Assembly (NCBI GenBank): GCA_001295865.1
Contig: LJHW01000001.1
Coordinates: forward strand, 1-64,000
Source of the DNA: a beta proteobacterium AAP65
Lineage (GTDB): Bacteria; Pseudomonadota; Gammaproteobacteria; Burkholderiales; Burkholderiaceae_C
Length of the DNA: 64,000 bases
Direction of reading: 5' to 3'
A program made the position numbers and the translations under genes. The notes beneath the pieces are model-generated. The model made no database searches and was not told where the DNA came from. It saw only the letters and a program-made list of their open reading frames with translations. Shown in pieces: positions 19,362-27,855 of the stretch. How positions within the stretch are numbered: the stretch's first letter is position 1; each line of letters starts with the position of its first letter.

Positions 19362-19646
19362 ATGAAGAAGATCCTGCACATCGCCCTGTTCGCCGCCTGC
19401 GCGCTGTTCGCCAGCCAAGGCTTTGCGGCGAATGCCGCTTGCGAAGCCAAGGCCGTCGACAAAAACGGCAAGGCCCTGGCCGGCGCCGCGAAAAACAGCT
19501 TCATGAAGAAGTGCGAAAGCGAGATGGGCGGCAGCGCCTGCGAAGCCAAGGCTGTCGACAAAAACGGCAAGGCCCTGGCCGGCGCTGCCAAGAACAGCTT
19601 CATGAAGAAGTGCGAGGCCGACATGGCCGCCGCGCCGAAGAAGTAA
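19362..19646 (+). CDS. PsiF-repeat exported protein
   Basis: 94 residues with a clear signal peptide (MKKILHIALFAACALFA, cleavage near GFAAN). The mature protein is two almost identical PsiF repeats at residues 27-52 and 60-85, each running CEAKAVDKNGKALAG to SFMKKCE, with a conserved Cys at each end. PsiF-repeat proteins include a phosphate-starvation-inducible protein of E. coli, but their function is unknown. A good ribosome-binding site (GGAAGAGGAG) precedes the ATG. No PHO box is visible upstream. A Rho-independent terminator follows. Confidence 0.9.
   Translation: MKKILHIALFAACALFASQGFAANAACEAKAVDKNGKALAGAAKNSFMKKCESEMGGSACEAKAVDKNGKALAGAAKNSFMKKCEADMAAAPKK
19440..19616 (+). repeat. 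Two 78-bp near-identical direct repeats inside the PsiF gene
   Basis: The copies are 19440-19517 and 19539-19616, separated by 21 bases and in the same frame (99-base period). They differ at only a few positions, mostly synonymous. That indicates a recent duplication or homogenisation and means copy number could change by slippage or recombination. Confidence 0.9.
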
Positions 19647-19670
19647 GGCCGCGCCTCTCGGCCGAGCCAG

Positions 19671-19691
19671 GGCGCCTGCGGGCGCCTTTTT
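19671..19691 (+). terminator. Rho-independent terminator after the PsiF gene
   Basis: The stem GGCGCC / GGCGCC with a TGCG loop is followed directly by five T residues. It lies 24 bases after the PsiF stop and just before the 3' end of the convergent LysR gene. Confidence 0.75.
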
Positions 19692-19706
19692 CATGCCCGG
19701 CGCAGC

Positions 19707-20636
19707 TCAGGCACTGGGGCCGGCCTCGGTGGCGCCCGACCAGTAGCCCGGGTCGCCGTAGCTGTGCTTGAGGAAGTCGATCCACAGGCGCACGCGCAAA
19801 GGCAGGTGCTTGCGCTGCGGAAACACCGCGTAGATGCCGTTGGGCGGCGCCGCGAAGGCTTCCAGCACCGCCTTCAGGCGGCCGGCGGCGATGTCGCGCT
19901 CCACCTCCCAGGTGCTGCGCCACGCGATGCCCAGGCCCTGCAGACACCAGTGGTGCAGCACCTGGCCGTCGCTGCAGTCCAGCGGGCCGCTGGGCCGCAG
20001 GTGCGTGACCTCGCCGTCCACCTGGAAGGCCCAGCCGCGCGTCTGGCTGGCGTCGCTGCTGAGCGTGAGGCAGTCGTGCCGCATCAGCTCGCCCGGTGAA
20101 GTGGGTTCGCCGCGGCGCGCCAGGTACTCGGGCGTGGCCACGCACAGGCGCCGGTTGTCCGCCAGGCGCACGCTGACGAGGCTGGAATCGGGCAGGTCGC
20201 CCACGCGCACGGCGCAATCAAAACCTTCGTTGACGATGTCGACGACGCGGTCGCTCAAGTTCAGGCTCAGGCTGACCTCGGGGTGCTCGGCCACGAAGCG
20301 CGGCACCAGCGGCGCCACGTGGCGGCGCCCGAAGCCGGCCGGCGCAGTGATGCGCAAATGGCCGCTGGCCTTCACGCCCCCGGCGCTGACGCTGGCCTCG
20401 GCGCTGGCCAGCTCGGCCAGGATGCGCTGGCAGTCCTCCAGGTAGGCGCTGCCTTCGTGCGTGAGCGTGATGCGGCGCGTGGTGCGCACCAGCAGCTTCA
20501 CGCCCAGGCGCTCTTCCAGCGCATCGATGCGCCGGCCGATGACCGCCGGCGCCACACCCTCGGCCAGCGCAGCGGCCGTGAGGCTGCCTTTGGTGGCGAC
20601 GGCGACGAAAGACTCGATCTGCTTCAAGCGGGCCAT
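19707..20636 (-). CDS. LysR-family transcriptional regulator
   Basis: 309 residues. The N-terminal winged helix (MARLKQIESFVAVATKGSLTAAAL, recognition helix in APAVIGRRIDALEERLG) is followed by the two-lobed LysR effector domain (HLRITAPAGFGRRHVAPLV, then YLARRGEPTSPGEL). It belongs to the broad DsdA/AaeR-like branch. LysR proteins usually control a divergent gene, here the haloacid dehalogenase at 20721, perhaps together with malate synthase beyond it. The effector is unknown. The start MARLKQIE is the conserved one. An upstream ATG nine codons earlier is less likely. Confidence 0.92.
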   Translation of the reverse strand: MARLKQIESFVAVATKGSLTAAALAEGVAPAVIGRRIDALEERLGVKLLVRTTRRITLTHEGSAYLEDCQRILAELASAEASVSAGGVKASGHLRITAPAGFGRRHVAPLVPRFVAEHPEVSLSLNLSDRVVDIVNEGFDCAVRVGDLPDSSLVSVRLADNRRLCVATPEYLARRGEPTSPGELMRHDCLTLSSDASQTRGWAFQVDGEVTHLRPSGPLDCSDGQVLHHWCLQGLGIAWRSTWEVERDIAAGRLKAVLEAFAAPPNGIYAVFPQRKHLPLRVRLWIDFLKHSYGDPGYWSGATEAGPSA

Positions 20637-20674
20637 GCGGCTGATTATGCATAGCCAACGCACAAATCAATGAC

Positions 20675-20709
20675 ATTCGATGCGCTTAATGCCGCCACGC
20701 ATATCGAAT
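20675..20709. promoter_or_regulatory. Inverted repeat in the LysR / haloacid dehalogenase intergenic region
   Basis: ATTCGATGCG at 20675-20684 and CGCATATCGAAT at 20698-20709 form an imperfect inverted repeat in the 84-base divergent region. Its right arm ends 11 bases before the dehalogenase ATG. This size and place fit a LysR operator overlapping the dehalogenase promoter. Binding is inferred. Confidence 0.45.
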
Positions 20710-20720
20710 AGAGTGCTTGC

Positions 20721-21437
20721 ATGAAAATACGGGCCGTTCTCTTCGACGCCTACGGCACGCTCTTCGACGTGCACAGCGTGGCCCTGGCCGCCGAGCAGCT
20801 CTTCCCGGGCCAGGGCGCGGCGCTCAGCCAGCTCTGGCGCGACAAGCAGATCGAATACACGCGGCTGGTGACGATGAGCGGCCAGCCCGACGCGCACTAC
20901 CGCCCCTTCTGGGAACTGACGCGCGCGGCGCTGCAGCACGGCGCCGAGAAGCTGGGGCTGGCGCTCACGCCCGCGGCCGAAGAACGGCTGATGAACGAGT
21001 ACCGGCACCTGAGCCTCTTCCCCGAGAACCGCGAGGTGCTGGCCGAGCTGCAGAAACGCGGCATCCCGGCCGGCGTGCTGAGCAACGGCGACCCGGAGAT
21101 GCTGGGCGTGGCCGTGAAGAGCGCGGGCCTGGCCGAGCTGCTCTCGCCCGTGCTCAGCGTGCACCCGGTGCGGCGCTACAAGACCGACCCCGCGGCCTAC
21201 GCCCTGGGCCCGGCCGCTTTGGGCCTGCCGGCCCGCGAAATCCTCTTCGTCAGCAGCAACGCCTGGGACGCCCTGGGCGCCACCTGGTTCGGCTACAGCA
21301 CGCTGTGGGTCAACCGCGCTGGCGCGCCGGCCGAGCGCCTGGGCCCGCCGCCGCACTTCACCGGCCGCAGCCTGCGCGAGGTGCTGGTCTGCCTGGGCCG
21401 GCCGCGGGCCGCCAAGGCCGCCGTCGCTTCCCCCTGA
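20721..21437 (+). CDS. Haloacid dehalogenase, type II
   Basis: 238 residues of the HAD superfamily. The nucleophile Asp is D9 in VLFDAYGTLFDVHS. Motif II is SNGDPEML, motif III the Lys in YKTDPAAYALGPAALG, and motif IV the SSNAWDALGA segment. The overall pattern matches (S)-2-haloacid dehalogenases, which hydrolyse 2-halo acids with inversion to 2-hydroxy acids. Chloroacetate or similar would give glycolate, which ties in with malate synthase G directly downstream (glycolate to glyoxylate to malate). That link is inference. It may be controlled by the divergent LysR gene. Confidence 0.88.
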   Translation: MKIRAVLFDAYGTLFDVHSVALAAEQLFPGQGAALSQLWRDKQIEYTRLVTMSGQPDAHYRPFWELTRAALQHGAEKLGLALTPAAEERLMNEYRHLSLFPENREVLAELQKRGIPAGVLSNGDPEMLGVAVKSAGLAELLSPVLSVHPVRRYKTDPAAYALGPAALGLPAREILFVSSNAWDALGATWFGYSTLWVNRAGAPAERLGPPPHFTGRSLREVLVCLGRPRAAKAAVASP

Positions 21438-21479
21438 TTCCGCTTTTCCTTTCTCCTCTCTCGAACCCTGAACCTCACC

Positions 21480-23681
21480 ATGCGCACCACCCTCCACAGC
21501 CTGCAAGTGGCCGACACCCTGGCCCGCTTCATCGACGACGAAGTGCTGCCCGGCACCGGCCTGGACCGCGAGGCCTTCTGGGCCGGCTTCAGCCAGCTCG
21601 TGCAAGACCTGGCGCCCAAGAACGCCGCGCTGCTGGCCGAGCGTGACCGGCTGCAGACCGAACTCGACGCCTGGCACACCAAGCACCCCGGCCCGATCAA
21701 GAACATGGCCAAGTACCGCGCCTTCCTGGAGAAGACCGGCTACCTGGTGCCGGTGCCCGAGAAGGTGAAGGCCACCACGAAGAACGTCGACGCCGAGCTC
21801 GCGCTGCAAGCCGGCCCGCAGCTGGTGGTGCCCATCACCAACGCGCGCTACGCGCTGAACGCCGCCAACGCGCGCTGGGGCAGCCTGTACGACGCGCTCT
21901 ACGGCACCGATGCCCTGCCCGAGACCGACGGCGCCACCAAGGCCGGCCCGAACGGCGAGGCCTACAACCCGGTGCGCGGCGCCAAGGTCATCGAGTACGC
22001 GCGCCACGTGCTCGACCGCTGCGCCCCGCTGAAGAAGGGCTCGCACGTGCACAGCACCGGCTACGCGGTGGTGGGCGGCGCGCTGGTGGTCACGCTGAAG
22101 GACGGCAGCACGCAGGGCCTGAAGACGCCGGCGCAGTTCGTCGGCCACCAGGGTGATGCCGCCGCGCCGACGGCCGTGCTGCTGGTGCACCACGGGCTGC
22201 ACCTGGAGATCCGCATCGACCGCAACACCGCCATCGGCGCCAGTGATGCGGCAGGCGTGAGCGACCTCGTGTTGGAAGCCGCGCTGTCCACCATCCTCGA
22301 CCTCGAAGACTCGGTGGCCGTGGTGGATGCCGACGACAAGGTGCTGGCCTACCGCAACTGGCTGGGCATCCTCAAGGGCACGCTGACCGAGCCGGTGACC
22401 AAGGGCGGCAAGACCTTCACGCGCGGCCTGAACGCCGACCGCAAGTACACCGGGCCCAAGGGCGAAGACGTGTTGCTGCACGGCCGCAGCCTGCTCTTCC
22501 TGCGCAACGTGGGCCACCTGATGACCAACCCGGCCATCCTGTGGGGCGAGCAGGGCCAGGAGATTCCCGAAGGCCTGATGGACGCCGTGATCACCACCGC
22601 CATCGCGCTGCACGACCTGAAGCGCAACGGTGCCAACAACATCGTCAACAGCCGCAAAGGCAGCGTCTACATCGTCAAGCCCAAGATGCACGGCCCGGCC
22701 GAGGTGGCCTTCGCGGCCGAGCTCTTCGGCCGCGTGGAGAAGCTGCTGGGCCTGCCCGACAGCACCGTCAAGCTGGGCATCATGGACGAAGAGCGCCGCA
22801 CCAGCGTGAACCTGAAGGCCTGCATCTCCGCCGCGGCCAGCCGCGTGGCCTTCATCAACACCGGCTTCCTCGACCGCACCGGCGACGAGATGCACACCGC
22901 CATGCGTGCCGGCCCCATGCGCCGCAAAGGCGACATGAAGACCAGCGAGTGGATCGCCGCCTACGAGCGCAACAACGTGCTGGTGGGCCTGCAGTGCGGC
23001 CTGCGCGGCAAGGCGCAGATCGGCAAGGGCATGTGGGCCATGCCCGACCTGATGGGCGCGATGCTGCAGCAGAAGATCGCCCACCCGCTGGCCGGCGCCA
23101 ACACCGCCTGGGTGCCCAGCCCCACCGCCGCCACGCTGCACGCGCTGCACTACCACCAGGTGGACGTGGCGAAGGTGCAGAAGGGCCTGGAAAAAGTGGA
23201 CGCCGATGCAGAACGCGAGGCGCTGCTGACCGGCCTGCTCACCATCCCCGTGGTGAAGAAGGCCAAGTGGACCGACGCCGAGAAGCAGCAGGAACTGGAC
23301 AACAACGCCCAGGGCATCCTCGGCTACGTGGTGCGCTGGGTCGACCAGGGCGTGGGCTGCAGCAAGGTCCCCGACATCCACAACGTCGGCCTGATGGAAG
23401 ACCGCGCCACGCTGCGCATCAGCAGCCAGCACATGGCGAACTGGCTGCGCCACGGCGTCGTCACCAAGGCCGAGGTGAAGGCCACGCTCAAGCGCATGGC
23501 CAAGGTGGTGGACAAGCAGAACGCCGGCGACAAGGCCTACCGGCCCATGGCCGGCCGCTTCAAGGAAAGCGCGGCTTTCCAGGCCGCCAGCGACCTGGTG
23601 TTCAAGGGCGAAGCGCAGCCCAGCGGCTACACCGAGCCGCTGCTGCACGCCTGGCGCTTGAAGGTGAAGGCTGCGGCCTGA
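21480..23681 (+). CDS. glcB: Malate synthase G
   Basis: 733 residues, close to the family length. It shows malate synthase G features throughout: [77 protein letters not shown], and the C-terminal [28 protein letters not shown]. It condenses glyoxylate with acetyl-CoA to make malate, feeding two-carbon compounds into central metabolism. The 42 bases after the dehalogenase suggest co-transcription. No strong Shine-Dalgarno is seen before the ATG. Confidence 0.97.
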   Translation: MRTTLHSLQVADTLARFIDDEVLPGTGLDREAFWAGFSQLVQDLAPKNAALLAERDRLQTELDAWHTKHPGPIKNMAKYRAFLEKTGYLVPVPEKVKATTKNVDAELALQAGPQLVVPITNARYALNAANARWGSLYDALYGTDALPETDGATKAGPNGEAYNPVRGAKVIEYARHVLDRCAPLKKGSHVHSTGYAVVGGALVVTLKDGSTQGLKTPAQFVGHQGDAAAPTAVLLVHHGLHLEIRIDRNTAIGASDAAGVSDLVLEAALSTILDLEDSVAVVDADDKVLAYRNWLGILKGTLTEPVTKGGKTFTRGLNADRKYTGPKGEDVLLHGRSLLFLRNVGHLMTNPAILWGEQGQEIPEGLMDAVITTAIALHDLKRNGANNIVNSRKGSVYIVKPKMHGPAEVAFAAELFGRVEKLLGLPDSTVKLGIMDEERRTSVNLKACISAAASRVAFINTGFLDRTGDEMHTAMRAGPMRRKGDMKTSEWIAAYERNNVLVGLQCGLRGKAQIGKGMWAMPDLMGAMLQQKIAHPLAGANTAWVPSPTAATLHALHYHQVDVAKVQKGLEKVDADAEREALLTGLLTIPVVKKAKWTDAEKQQELDNNAQGILGYVVRWVDQGVGCSKVPDIHNVGLMEDRATLRISSQHMANWLRHGVVTKAEVKATLKRMAKVVDKQNAGDKAYRPMAGRFKESAAFQAASDLVFKGEAQPSGYTEPLLHAWRLKVKAAA

Positions 23682-23697
23682 ACCCAGGGGCGAGAAC

Positions 23698-24204
23698 GTG
23701 AGCGACGAGCGCTGGCGCCCCAGCGTCACCGTGGCCGCCGTCATCTGCGACGGCGGCACGCCCGCGCGCTATTTGCTGGTGGAAGAGAACACGCCCGAGG
23801 GCCTGAAGCTCAACAACCCGGCCGGCCACCTGGAGCCGGGTGAATCGCCCGAGCAGGGCGTGGTGCGCGAGGCGCTGGAAGAGACGGCGCGCGTCTTCAG
23901 CCCCACGGCGCTGCTGGGCGTGTATCTCGCGCGCTTCCAGCGGCCGGGCACCGAAGATGCTACCGACGAAGACATCACCTATGTGCGCTTCGCCTACAGC
24001 GGCAGCGTGGGCGATGAACTGCCCGGCCGCACGCTGGACAGCGGCATCGAACGCACGCTGTGGATGACGCTGGCCGAGGTGCGCGAGAGCGCCGCGCGCC
24101 ACCGCAGCCCGCTGGTGCTGCAGTGCGTGGCCGACCACGCCGCGGGCCGCGGCTACGCAGTGCGGGTGGTCAGCACACACCCCAGCGTGCACCGCGCCGG
24201 CTGA
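23698..24204 (+). CDS. Nudix hydrolase, NudJ-like
   Basis: 168 residues from a GTG start 16 bases after glcB. The Nudix box covers residues 43-65 (GHLEPGESPEQGVVREALEE followed by T). The start PSVTVAAVI, YLLVEE and NNPAGHLEPGES match NudJ-type phosphatases, which hydrolyse nucleoside tri-/diphosphates and hydroxymethylpyrimidine pyrophosphate. In many Burkholderiales the gene pairs with mnmA/trmU, but here it follows malate synthase. The substrate cannot be read from the sequence. Confidence 0.85.
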   Translation: MSDERWRPSVTVAAVICDGGTPARYLLVEENTPEGLKLNNPAGHLEPGESPEQGVVREALEETARVFSPTALLGVYLARFQRPGTEDATDEDITYVRFAYSGSVGDELPGRTLDSGIERTLWMTLAEVRESAARHRSPLVLQCVADHAAGRGYAVRVVSTHPSVHRAG

Positions 24205-24227
24205 GTGAGCCGGCGCGAAGTTCGTCT

Positions 24228-24800
24228 TCAGCCGCGGCGCTGGCGGCGCGCGATGAAGCCCACGGCCGCCAGGCCGGCCAGCATCAGCGCGTAGGTGCCG
24301 GGCTCGGGCACGGCGCTCACGCTGAAGCTGATGCGGTCGCCGGCCTGCAGGCCGGCCAGCGTCCAGTCGGTGGCGCCGGCGGTGGTGCCCAGGGCGTTGC
24401 CGATCTCCACGTCCAGGAACTCCATCGAGCTGAAGCTCAGCGTGGCGTTGCCACCGCTGGCGTTGACCACCGTGCTGCCTTCGAACTGGCGCGTGACGCT
24501 GCCGACGGTGCTGAAGACGCCGCGGTCCAGAGAGAACTGGTAGCCGCCGATGCCGGTGCCGCTGAAGTTGCGCAGCACGGCATTGAAGCTGATGGGCTGC
24601 AGCAGGTCTTCGGCGTCGACACGGAACTCCATCACCACCGGCAGCGTGTTGGCGAAGTCGATGTCGAAGGACAGCAGGCTCACGCCGCTGTAGCTGGTGA
24701 CGACGGTGCCGCCCTGGGTGACGGCGCCTTCGAAGGTCAGGGCCTGGGCGGGTGCCGCGAAGACGGCGGCCAGGGCGGTGGCGAGCAGAAGCTTTTTCAT
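24228..24800 (-). CDS. PEP-CTERM sorting-domain protein (downstream of PhoX-like)
   Basis: 190 residues. An N-terminal Sec signal (MKKLLLATALAAVFAAPAQA) and a C-terminal PEP-CTERM signal (VPEPGTYALMLAGLAAV, then a basic RRQRRG tail) mark it as an exosortase substrate that is processed and sent to the cell surface or exopolysaccharide. The middle is a beta-rich domain (LLSFDIDFANTLPVVMEF) that I cannot assign. It starts 41 bases after the PhoX-like gene on the same strand and is probably in its operon. No exosortase gene is in the window. Confidence 0.88.
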   Translation of the reverse strand: MKKLLLATALAAVFAAPAQALTFEGAVTQGGTVVTSYSGVSLLSFDIDFANTLPVVMEFRVDAEDLLQPISFNAVLRNFSGTGIGGYQFSLDRGVFSTVGSVTRQFEGSTVVNASGGNATLSFSSMEFLDVEIGNALGTTAGATDWTLAGLQAGDRISFSVSAVPEPGTYALMLAGLAAVGFIARRQRRG

Positions 24801-24841
24801 GGGGAAGTCCTGAAAGGTGGATGAAACAAGAGCGGCCGCGT

Positions 24842-26407
24842 TCACAGGTGGCCGTTTTCGAAGGGGCCGGTGATGGCCAGCGTGACGCCGCAGTACAGGT
24901 TCACGAAGAGCACGCGGCCGTCGGGGCTGAACACGCTGCCGGCCCACTCGGTGTTGCGCTGGTTGCCGGTGGCGGCGCCGGGCTTGCCGGCACCGGCCAG
25001 CTGCGCGGCGGTGAAGTTGTAGTTGTGCTTGGCGAAGATGTAGCTGTTGCCCGTGGGCGCCAGCACCTTGAGGTGCTGCGATTCGATGGTGGCGCTGGTG
25101 GGGCTGCTGGTGCCGCCGTCTTCGTTGAAGAGCAGGCCGCCGCGCGGGCTGACGCAGATGTTGTCGGGCGAGTTGCCCACCACGCGGTCGCGGCTGACGA
25201 AGATGGCCTTGAGCACCAGCGTGCCGAGGTCCAGCGCCCAGATCACGCCGGCGCGTGCCACCGGCGAGGTGCCCGTGGCCTTGTCGGTGAAGAAGACCAC
25301 GTTGTTGGCGACCCAGCAGCCTTCGTTGGCGCCGAAGATGGCAGCGCCGTTGGCGTAGGCCTGCAGGTAGGGGCCGCTGGCCGAGACGTTGCCCACCACG
25401 CTGGCAAGCGTGGCGCCGTCGGCGTCGGGGTTGGCGATGTCGACCCACTCGCAGTCGAAGGTCTGGCACAACGTGGGGAAGCGCAGGTCGGCGTTCATCA
25501 CGCCGCGCACCTTCAGGCCCTGCAGCGTGCCACCGGCGTGCAGCGAATTCAGGCCGCCGCTGAGGTTGTTGGGGCGGAAGCGGTACAGCGTGTTCGCGCT
25601 GCCCTGGTCTTCGGTGAGGTACCAGTAGCCCGTGGCCGGGTCGATGGCGCTGGCCTCGTGGGCGAAACGGCCCATGTCGAACAACGGCGTCGTGTTGACA
25701 GCGTTCAGGCTCGTATCGGCCGGGATCTCGAAGATGTAGCCGTGTTTTTTGCCGGTGCTGCTGACGTCGTTGCTGCGGATCTCTTCGTTGCTGAGCCAGC
25801 TGCCCCACGTGCTGGCGCCGCCGGCACAAGGGCGGTGAATGCCGCCGAGCGTGGCGTAGCTCTCGACCCAGTTGCCATCGCGCCAGACCAGGTTGGTGTT
25901 GCCGCCAGTCCGGTAGCTCGTGCCCGTGACACCCGTGTCGTACTTGGCCACGGTCTCGCGGCCGGCGCCGACGATGTTGTTGGGGTTGGTGCTGGTGCTC
26001 AGCTCGTGGTTGCGCACCAGCACGATCTCGGTGCTGCGGCCGATACGGCGCGTGCGCACCACACCCATGCCGTCGTGTGCGGCGGGCGTGACGAGGCCGT
26101 CGCTCATCACGTCACCGCGCCAGCCGTAGCTCTTGTAGGTGAAGCCCGCGGGCAGCTCGATCAGCGGCAGGCCGGTGCTGAGGTCGTTGACGGGCGCGGT
26201 GGCGCCGTAGGGGCTGTCGATGAGCAGCGAGGCGTCGGCCGGCGTGCACTGCGCACCCGGCACGCTGCGCGTGGCGCGCAGGGCGTTGCTGGCTTCGGCA
26301 GAGCGGGCGGCCATGGCGGCGATGGGCGCGCCGAAAGCCGCGGCCACGGCGGCGCCGCTGCCCATCAGCAGGCCACGGCGGGACGGGTTGTGGAGAGAGT
26401 CGGACAT
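24842..26407 (-). CDS. PhoX-like (DUF839) phosphatase
   Basis: 521 residues from MSDSLHNPSRRGLLMG, a twin-arginine (Tat) signal. The DUF839/PhoX pattern is present: LVRNHELST, STWGSWLSNEEI followed by KHGYIFEIP, GRFAHEASAIDPATGYWYLTED, and SPDNICVSPRGGLLFNEDGG, which supply Glu/Asp/Cys ligands for the Fe-Ca cofactor in known PhoX. PhoX enzymes are exported alkaline phosphatases for phosphate scavenging. A PHO-box-like site lies about 76 bases upstream. It is about 100 residues shorter than classical PhoX, so the substrate may differ. Confidence 0.85.
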   Translation of the reverse strand: MSDSLHNPSRRGLLMGSGAAVAAAFGAPIAAMAARSAEASNALRATRSVPGAQCTPADASLLIDSPYGATAPVNDLSTGLPLIELPAGFTYKSYGWRGDVMSDGLVTPAAHDGMGVVRTRRIGRSTEIVLVRNHELSTSTNPNNIVGAGRETVAKYDTGVTGTSYRTGGNTNLVWRDGNWVESYATLGGIHRPCAGGASTWGSWLSNEEIRSNDVSSTGKKHGYIFEIPADTSLNAVNTTPLFDMGRFAHEASAIDPATGYWYLTEDQGSANTLYRFRPNNLSGGLNSLHAGGTLQGLKVRGVMNADLRFPTLCQTFDCEWVDIANPDADGATLASVVGNVSASGPYLQAYANGAAIFGANEGCWVANNVVFFTDKATGTSPVARAGVIWALDLGTLVLKAIFVSRDRVVGNSPDNICVSPRGGLLFNEDGGTSSPTSATIESQHLKVLAPTGNSYIFAKHNYNFTAAQLAGAGKPGAATGNQRNTEWAGSVFSPDGRVLFVNLYCGVTLAITGPFENGHL

Positions 26408-26483
26408 GTGTGCTCCTGGCGGTGTGCGGGGTGGAAGACGGCAGGGCTCGGGTGAGCGCTGCCGCGGACGGTAGGCAGGCTCC

Positions 26484-26501
26484 GTGAAGCGCACATGACA
26501 C
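26484..26501 (-). promoter_or_regulatory. Candidate PHO box facing the PhoX-like gene
   Basis: On the minus strand the site reads GTGTCAT-N4-GCTTCAC, against the consensus CTGTCAT-N4-CTGTCA(C/T): 6/7 in the first half and 4/7 in the second. It is 76 bases upstream of the PhoX-like ATG. Confidence 0.45.
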
Positions 26502-26540
26502 GCCGCGGCCTGCGCCGCGCTTCGGGGGGGAGGGCCGCGT

Positions 26541-26558
26541 CTGTCGTCGGCCTGTCAT
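26541..26558 (+). promoter_or_regulatory. Candidate PHO box facing the DNRLRE PEP-CTERM gene
   Basis: CTGTCGT-N4-CTGTCAT matches 13 of 14 PHO-box positions (two 7-base direct repeats, 11-base period). A weaker third half-site (CGACCAC) follows in the same phase. The box is 70 bases before the ATG at 26629, a normal distance for PhoB activation. Confidence 0.6.
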
Positions 26559-26628
26559 GCAGCGACCACAACACTTCCCCTGTTAGCACCGCGGCCCCTG
26601 GCCGACCACCCACACACGGAGCCCACCG

Positions 26629-27378
26629 ATGACCTCAGCTTCCAAGCTCAACAACCGCGCCGTGCGCGCTGCCTTGCTGGCCGCTCTGCTGGCCACCACC
26701 GCCGCCCACGCGCAGTCCACCACCTTCACCTTCCAGCACGGTGTGGCTGGCTATTTGGGCGCCGCCGACACCACGCTGCGCGCCGCCGAGCCCACCGTGG
26801 CACTGGGCAGCGAGCCCGAGGCCGGCGTGGATGCCAGCGACGGCGGCCAACCCGCGCAGGCGCTGCTGCGCTTCGACGGCCTGTTCGGCAGCGGCGCCGG
26901 CCAGATCGGCAGCGAGCGTGTCGTCACGCAAGCCACGCTCACGCTCACCGTCACCAGCGCGGGCAGCGGCATCCGCTTCTTCGAGATGCTGCAGCCCTGG
27001 AACGAAGCCACCGCCACCTGGGCCAGCCTGGGCGATGGCGTGCAGGCCGATGGCGTGGAAGCGGCGAGCACGCCCTTCCTGCAGATCGGCGCCAACGACG
27101 GCGGCGGCAACATCGAAGAAGGCACGCTGGTGCTGGACATCACCGCCGCGCTGCAGCGCCAGCAGGCCGGCCTCACAGCGGGCCACGGCTGGGCGCTGCT
27201 GCCCTTCATGCCCGACGGCACCAACGGCATCGACTTCTACACGCGCGAGTGGACGACGTTGGCCGAACGCCCGCTGCTCACCGTGGTGACGGCCCCGGTG
27301 CCCGAGCCCACCACGCTGGCGCTGTGGCTCAGCGGCCTGCTGGCGATGGCCTGGGGTTTGAAGAAGCGCCGCGGCTGA
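26629..27378 (+). CDS. DNRLRE-domain PEP-CTERM protein
   Basis: 249 residues. A Sec signal ends near AAHAQ. The body fits the DNRLRE carbohydrate-binding-like beta domain: [36 protein letters not shown], a [18 protein letters not shown] segment, and a C-terminal FYTREWTT. The protein ends in a PEP-CTERM signal ([20 protein letters not shown], then KKRRG). It should be surface-located after exosortase processing. It is transcribed away from the PhoX-like gene, with a PHO-box candidate in the shared region. Its role under phosphate limitation is inference. Confidence 0.85.
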   Translation: MTSASKLNNRAVRAALLAALLATTAAHAQSTTFTFQHGVAGYLGAADTTLRAAEPTVALGSEPEAGVDASDGGQPAQALLRFDGLFGSGAGQIGSERVVTQATLTLTVTSAGSGIRFFEMLQPWNEATATWASLGDGVQADGVEAASTPFLQIGANDGGGNIEEGTLVLDITAALQRQQAGLTAGHGWALLPFMPDGTNGIDFYTREWTTLAERPLLTVVTAPVPEPTTLALWLSGLLAMAWGLKKRRG

Positions 27379-27425
27379 AACCCGGGCTGCGGCAGGCGGC
27401 TGCTGGCGGGCGGAGAATGTGGGGC

Positions 27426-27842
27426 ATGCAGATCGCTCCCTTCCACCTCGCCTTCCCCGTGGCCGACCTGGCGAGCACGCGCGCCTTCTACGGCGGTGTG
27501 CTCGGCTGCCCCGAGGGGCGCAGCAGCCCCGAGTGGATCGACTACGACCTTTTCGGCCACCAGATCGTGGCCCACCTCGCGCCGCAGCAAACGCGTGCGC
27601 ACCACAACGAAGTCGACGGCCACGACGTGCCGGTGCCGCACTTCGGCGTGGTGCTGGAGTGGGACCAGTTCCACGCCTTCGCCGAGCGGCTGCGCGCGCA
27701 GGGTGTGAAGTTCGTGATCGAGCCCTACATCCGTTTCGCCGGCCAGGTGGGCGAGCAGGCCACGATGTTCTTCAAGGACCCTTCCGGCAACGCGCTGGAG
27801 TTCAAGGCCTTCAAGGACATCGGCCAGCTCTTCGCGAAGTGA
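27426..27842 (+). CDS. VOC-family (glyoxalase-like) protein
   Basis: 138 residues. It has the paired beta-alpha-beta-beta-beta modules of the vicinal oxygen chelate fold: [26 protein letters not shown] at the start, [18 protein letters not shown] in the middle and [17 protein letters not shown] at the end. The last Glu and the first His are the usual metal ligands. Members include glyoxalases, dioxygenases and resistance proteins. The substrate is not identifiable. It is followed by a histidine phosphatase 14 bases on. Confidence 0.88.
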   Translation: MQIAPFHLAFPVADLASTRAFYGGVLGCPEGRSSPEWIDYDLFGHQIVAHLAPQQTRAHHNEVDGHDVPVPHFGVVLEWDQFHAFAERLRAQGVKFVIEPYIRFAGQVGEQATMFFKDPSGNALEFKAFKDIGQLFAK

Positions 27843-27855
27843 TCGCAGCGCCGCG

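Noticed and set aside
20667..23759. A ~1030-residue open frame antisense to malate synthase G
   Set aside because: It lacks any recognisable domain and is a by-product of GC-rich codon bias opposite a certain gene.
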